Part shown: one piece after another, positions 60,894 through 64,000 of the stretch | Position numbering within the stretch: position 1 is the stretch's first letter | How the letters are laid out: each line of letters begins with the position of its first letter | Origin: Phytohabitans aurantiacus | Lineage (GTDB): Bacteria; Actinomycetota; Actinomycetes; Mycobacteriales; Micromonosporaceae | Length of the DNA: 64,000 bases | Direction: 5' to 3' | NCBI RefSeq assembly: GCF_027923225.1 | Contig: NZ_BSDI01000011.1 | Span: forward strand, 1-64,000 | Made by a program: the position numbers and the translations under genes | The notes under the pieces: generated by a model | Database searches by the model: none | What the model was told of the DNA's origin: nothing | The model's input: only the letters and a program-made list of their open reading frames with translations

Positions 60894-60930
60894 CCACATG
60901 GGTGACTTGTGGCCCCGCCGCGAGGCGGGG
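60894..60930 (+). terminator. Twin hairpins between esterase and sortase operon
   Basis: CCACA/TGTGG (60894-60898, 60908-60912) is directly followed by CCCCGCC/GGCGGGG (60913-60919, 60924-60930). They end 11 nt before the start of the next gene. They may end the esterase message or act in the leader of the sortase operon. Confidence 0.5.
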
Positions 60931-60941
60931 AAGATCTGTCT

Positions 60942-61406
60942 ATGAAGGTCGCGGCGTTCCTTCTCGCCGCCGCGGTGGTGCTCGTCACGGGTGCGCCCGC
61001 GCGAGCCGCCGCGGCCACGCTCAAACTGACGCCCTCGACCGTGCAGGCCGGTTATCTGGTCGGCATCGAGGCGACCTGCACCGACAACACCAAATCCGTG
61101 ACCGTGAAGTCCGACGCGTTCGGCGAGGTCACGGTGCAACCGCAGGGCCAGAAGCTCACCGCCGCGGTGACGGTGCCCAAAGCGGCGAAGCCCGGCGAGT
61201 ACGACGTCACCCTGACCTGCGCGGACGACTCGACGACCGCGGAGCTCAACGTGCTCGCGGCTGTCGAGCCCAGCCACGGCCCGGCCACCGGGTTCGGCGG
61301 CATGGCCGGCGGCGGCACCGGCACGCTGCTGCTCACCGCGGGGCTCGCGGCGCTCGCCGCCGCGGCCGCGCTCGCCCTGGTCACGGTGCGCCGGCGCCGC
61401 GCATGA
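60942..61406 (+). CDS. Small secreted protein with sortase-type C-terminal anchor
   Basis: 154 residues: signal peptide (1-23), one immunoglobulin-like domain (about 25-107; C46 and C93 could form a disulfide), then HGPATG (112-117), a Gly-rich spacer, a hydrophobic helix (about 127-149) and RRRRA at the end. That order (xPxTG, helix, basic tail) is a cell-wall sorting signal, but the first residue is Gly rather than Leu. The gene overlaps a sortase gene by 4 nt, which supports an enzyme-substrate pair. Function of the anchored domain is unknown. Confidence 0.72.
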   Translation: MKVAAFLLAAAVVLVTGAPARAAAATLKLTPSTVQAGYLVGIEATCTDNTKSVTVKSDAFGEVTVQPQGQKLTAAVTVPKAAKPGEYDVTLTCADDSTTAELNVLAAVEPSHGPATGFGGMAGGGTGTLLLTAGLAALAAAAALALVTVRRRRA

Positions 61407-62017
61407 AGACCCGCTGGACCGGGCCGGCCGCCATCGTCCTGGCCCTGGTCGGCGTGTTCGCTGTGGGCGCGGGGCTGGGGTGGGAGAGCGGCTGGGGGGC
61501 ACTCCTGGGCGGCGGTGAGAAGAAGCCTCCGCCGCATGATTTTCCTGTACTGGAGCCCAGCCGCCCCAGGAAAATCGAGATCCCTTCGATCGGCGTGGAG
61601 GCTCCGGTCCACGGCGTCGGGCTGGCCGACGACGGCTCGATCGCGGTGCCCTCGTTACGCCTGCACAACGAGGCCGGCTGGTTCAAGGACGGGCCCACGC
61701 CAGGCGAGTTCGGGCCGGCGATCATGGTCGGGCACGCCGATACCCGCGATGGCCCAGCGGTCTTCTACAAGCTGTCGAAGCTGCGCGCCGGCGCGCGCGT
61801 CGAGGTGACCCGCCGCGACGGCGCCGTGGCCATCTTCGAGGTGAACTCGATCGAGCGCTTCAACAAGGCGAAGTTGCCTGCCCAGCGCGTGTACGGCGAC
61901 TTCTCGCGCCCCGGACTCCGCTTGATCACGTGCGGTGGACAGTGGCGCGGCGGCAGCATCGGCTACGCCGACAACATCGTCGTCTTCGCTTCCTTGGTAG
62001 ACACCAAGGGTCCTTAG
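61403..62017 (+). CDS. Class F-like sortase
   Basis: 204-residue sortase: one N-terminal membrane helix (about 8-26), a Pro-rich stalk, and the barrel with H111 (MVGHADTR) and C177 (LITCGG). Class F relatives that I recall have an Arg about nine residues after the Cys; here that place is Ile and the nearest Arg is R182. It would attach the preceding protein to the cell wall. Translationally coupled to that gene (ATGA). One TTA codon (L85). Confidence 0.82.
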   Translation: MKTRWTGPAAIVLALVGVFAVGAGLGWESGWGALLGGGEKKPPPHDFPVLEPSRPRKIEIPSIGVEAPVHGVGLADDGSIAVPSLRLHNEAGWFKDGPTPGEFGPAIMVGHADTRDGPAVFYKLSKLRAGARVEVTRRDGAVAIFEVNSIERFNKAKLPAQRVYGDFSRPGLRLITCGGQWRGGSIGYADNIVVFASLVDTKGP

Positions 62018-62019
62018 CA

Positions 62020-62532
62020 CTATCTGATCTCGTAGGCGTAGCGGGCGTCGGCGGAGACTACGGCCTGGACGCGGGTGCCTTCGATCAGGCGGTCGTAGGT
62101 CGCCCTGTCGACCGTCCACGCGACGATCTCGTCGCTCGTGCCGTCGTCGACGGCGACGCTGTAGATCTCCTCGCCGTACTGGCGGCTGAGCCGATCGACG
62201 ACCACGCCCTCCACCGTGTGCCGGCCGGTGATGTTGCGGGCGCCCGCGTACACCGCGCGCACCGCCACGTACGCCGCCGCGACCGCGCCGATCGCGAGCC
62301 CGCACCCGAAGACGAGCGCGACCGGCTTCGGCACCGGGGTCCGCACGAAGCTGGAGAGCAGCGGCGCGGCGAGACACGTCAGTATGACCGCCATGGCGGC
62401 CGCCGCCACGCCGCTGGTCAGCACCGATCCGGGCCGCTCGGCGGCGTGCCACGGATGCGTGACGCGCACCCGGCGCTGCCGCCCGCCCAAGCGAGAGATC
62501 ACGGTGCGTACGACGTCGAGCTCAGACCCCAC
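62020..62532 (-). CDS. Two-helix membrane protein of unknown function
   Basis: 170 residues with two membrane helices (about 38-62 and 70-95). The C-terminal beta domain starts at VEGVVVDRLSRQYGEEIYSVAVDDGTSDEIVAWTVDRATYDRL and looks like a small barrel. I do not recognise the family. It ends 2 nt after the sortase stop (convergent) and starts 85 nt from the divergent sugar dehydrogenase. Confidence 0.62.
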   Translation of the reverse strand: MGSELDVVRTVISRLGGRQRRVRVTHPWHAAERPGSVLTSGVAAAAMAVILTCLAAPLLSSFVRTPVPKPVALVFGCGLAIGAVAAAYVAVRAVYAGARNITGRHTVEGVVVDRLSRQYGEEIYSVAVDDGTSDEIVAWTVDRATYDRLIEGTRVQAVVSADARYAYEIR

Positions 62533-62553
62533 CGCTGCGGTTTACCGATGGAA

Positions 62554-62582
62554 TCGACGGCTGTCAAGGCGAGTGCTAGATT
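62554..62582 (+). promoter_or_regulatory. Candidate promoter of sugar dehydrogenase
   Basis: TCGACG (62554-62559) and TAGATT (62577-62582) are 17 nt apart, a fair -35/-10 pair. GACA-8-TGTC (62583-62598) just after it, centred on TGATCA, could be an operator. Confidence 0.35.
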
Positions 62583-62616
62583 GACAATGATCACTGTCTG
62601 ACTGAGGGAGTGGATC

Positions 62617-64000
62617 GTGCGTACACGTCTAGCCGTGGCCGGCTTCGCGGCCTTGGTGATCGGCGCGGGTGGGGCCGGACTGGCCGCCGCCCAGACCGTC
62701 GAGGATCCCGGGCCGGTGGTGCCACTCGCCAACGGTAACTTTAATTGGTCCCAGCCGCAGACCGTGGCGTCCAACCTGCAGATACCGTGGGGCCTCGCGT
62801 TCCTGCCGGACGGCAGTGCCCTGGTCAGCGAGCGCAACACGGCCCGGGTGCTGCGCGTGCAGGCCGGGCAGTCGCCCCAGCAGGTTGCCACGATCAGCGG
62901 GGTCTCCGCCACCGGCGAGGCGGGCCTGCTCGGGCTGGCCGTGGCGCCGACCTTCGCGCAGGACAACCTCGTCTACGCGTACTTCACGTCCGCCTCCGAC
63001 AACAGGATCGTCCGGTTCCGGCTGGACGCGCCGCAGACCCAGACGCCGATCCTGACCGGGCTCGCCCGGGCCAGCATCCACGACGGCGGCCGGATCGCTT
63101 TCGGTCCAGACGGCATGCTGTACGCCGGTGTCGGCGACGCCGGTAACACCGCCAACTCGCAGAACATGCAGAGCCGCAACGGCAAGATCCTGCGGATGCG
63201 GCCCGACGGCAGCGTGCCACCGGACAACCCGACCGCCGGCTCCCTGGTCTACAGCCTGGGGCACCGCAACGTACAGGGCCTGTCCTGGGACTCGGCCGGG
63301 CGGCTGTACGCGAGCGAGTTCGGGCAGAACACCTGGGACGAGGTCAACTACATCGTGCCCGGTGGCAACTACGGCTGGCCCACCGTCGAGGGCCGGGCGG
63401 GCGACCCGCGCTTCCGCGACCCGATCGTGCAGTGGACCACCGCTGAGGCGTCCCCCAGTGGTGCCGTGGTGGACGGCAACACGCTGCTGGTGGCCGCGCT
63501 GCGCGGTACCCGGCTGTGGCTCGTGCCGTTGACCGGCAACGGCGGCGCCGGCACCCCGACCGCGCAGCTCCAGGGCCAGTTTGGCCGGCTGCGTACGGTG
63601 GCCGTGGCTCCCGACGGTTCCCTCTGGGTCGCGACCAGCAACCGTGACGGTCGCGGCACGCCCGCCGCCACCGACGACCGGATCCTGCGCTTCGTGTCCA
63701 CCGGTACGCCGACCAGCCCGCCACCAACCACGCCGCCGCCCTCGACGCCACCGCCCACGACCCCTCCGCCGACGCCGACCACCCCGCCGCCCGGCTCCGG
63801 GCCCTGCACGGTCGGTTACCAGCTCAACCAGTGGAGCAACGGCTTCACCGCGAACGTCACCATCACCAACCGCGGTCCCTCGATCAACTCGTGGGCGCTG
63901 ACCTGGAACTTCGGCGGCAACCAGACGATCAGCAACGCGTGGAACTCGACGGTCACGCAGAGTGGTGCGGCGGTGACCGCCCGAAACGTCTCCTGGAACG
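62617..64000 (+). CDS. Secreted PQQ sugar dehydrogenase with CBM2 (partial)
   Basis: At least 461 codons, cut by the window end. Signal peptide (1-26), glucose/sorbosone dehydrogenase six-blade propeller (about 40-365; IPWGLAFLPDGSALVSERN, IHDGGRIAFGPDGMLYAGVGDAGN, ASEFGQNTWDEVNYI), a PPPTTPPP linker (about 368-392) and the start of a CBM2 (GPCTVGYQLNQWSNGFTANVTI). Such enzymes oxidise sugars using PQQ and pass electrons to an acceptor. GAGGGAG lies 6 nt before GTG 62617. The missing part should be about 30-40 residues of CBM2. Confidence 0.82.
   Translation, partial: MRTRLAVAGFAALVIGAGGAGLAAAQTVEDPGPVVPLANGNFNWSQPQTVASNLQIPWGLAFLPDGSALVSERNTARVLRVQAGQSPQQVATISGVSATGEAGLLGLAVAPTFAQDNLVYAYFTSASDNRIVRFRLDAPQTQTPILTGLARASIHDGGRIAFGPDGMLYAGVGDAGNTANSQNMQSRNGKILRMRPDGSVPPDNPTAGSLVYSLGHRNVQGLSWDSAGRLYASEFGQNTWDEVNYIVPGGNYGWPTVEGRAGDPRFRDPIVQWTTAEASPSGAVVDGNTLLVAALRGTRLWLVPLTGNGGAGTPTAQLQGQFGRLRTVAVAPDGSLWVATSNRDGRGTPAATDDRILRFVSTGTPTSPPPTTPPPSTPPPTTPPPTPTTPPPGSGPCTVGYQLNQWSNGFTANVTITNRGPSINSWALTWNFGGNQTISNAWNSTVTQSGAAVTARNVSWN

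Noticed and set aside
23850..62027. Shared 12-mer TAGCACTATCTG after hrpA and after the sortase gene
   Set aside because: Both sit at stop codons, but only two copies with no further similarity; probably chance.

Overview
The window is high-GC DNA with dense, short-spaced genes, many GTG starts and several probable leaderless starts. It encodes AfsR/SARP regulators, CBM2-tagged secreted enzymes, a class F-like sortase and a MatB-type malonyl-CoA synthetase. Together these point to a filamentous, soil-type actinobacterium; Micromonosporaceae is my best guess, but it is an inference from gene content. I see no tRNA, rRNA, CRISPR array, transposase or phage structural gene.

Layout. 1-800: a gene-poor stretch with a hairpin and a degenerate tandem repeat. 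800-8350: a secreted seven-blade propeller protein, a long three-tier hairpin, a sugar-acid regulator/aldolase pair, an M15-like peptidase, an AlkZ-like DNA glycosylase overlapping a DMT exporter, matB and a hotdog protein. 8.5-15.2 kb: a large SARP regulator, a divergent permease/MocR pair around a nested operator, and a membrane-anchored CBM protein. 15.5-25.5 kb: a heme peroxidase-CBM2 fusion, a pseudo-receiver regulator with two LuxR HTH domains, a glutamine-synthetase-like ligase, HrpA, a small membrane protein and an amidohydrolase. 25.6-34.0 kb: a secreted proteolysis block (S8 subtilase, M14 carboxypeptidase, S33 tripeptidyl aminopeptidase). 34.1-47.4 kb: a divergent sugar locus. On the minus strand are GntR-AraC-PhyH. 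On the plus strand is a tightly coupled run GntR, solute-binding lipoprotein, two permeases, GH38 glycosidase, enolase-superfamily dehydratase, epimerase-like protein, SDR and a secreted DUF5005/DUF4185-type protein. 47.5-59.7 kb: a Ski2-like helicase, a TrmB-LuxR regulator next to a second S8 subtilase, a second SARP, an NlpC/P60 enzyme, trmB and an unknown gene. 59.7-64 kb: an SGNH esterase-CBM2, a sortase with its putative substrate, a membrane protein and a PQQ sugar dehydrogenase-CBM2 cut by the window end.

Working together. The plus-strand run from 36.6 to 47.4 kb reads as one unit for importing and oxidatively breaking down a (probably alpha-mannosidic) glycoside. It has no ABC ATPase of its own, which fits sharing of a MsiK-type ATPase. 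The secreted proteases form a second theme, and three CBM2-tagged enzymes (peroxidase, esterase, sugar dehydrogenase) form a third: extracellular polysaccharide attack.

The most striking non-coding signal is a 52-nt palindrome present six times, always 3' of genes. Its asymmetric loop is always oriented with a gene whose stop lies within 20 nt upstream, or in one case inside the element. It behaves like a dispersed, orientation-specific terminator family, and in two places it supplies the stop codon of a neighbouring gene.
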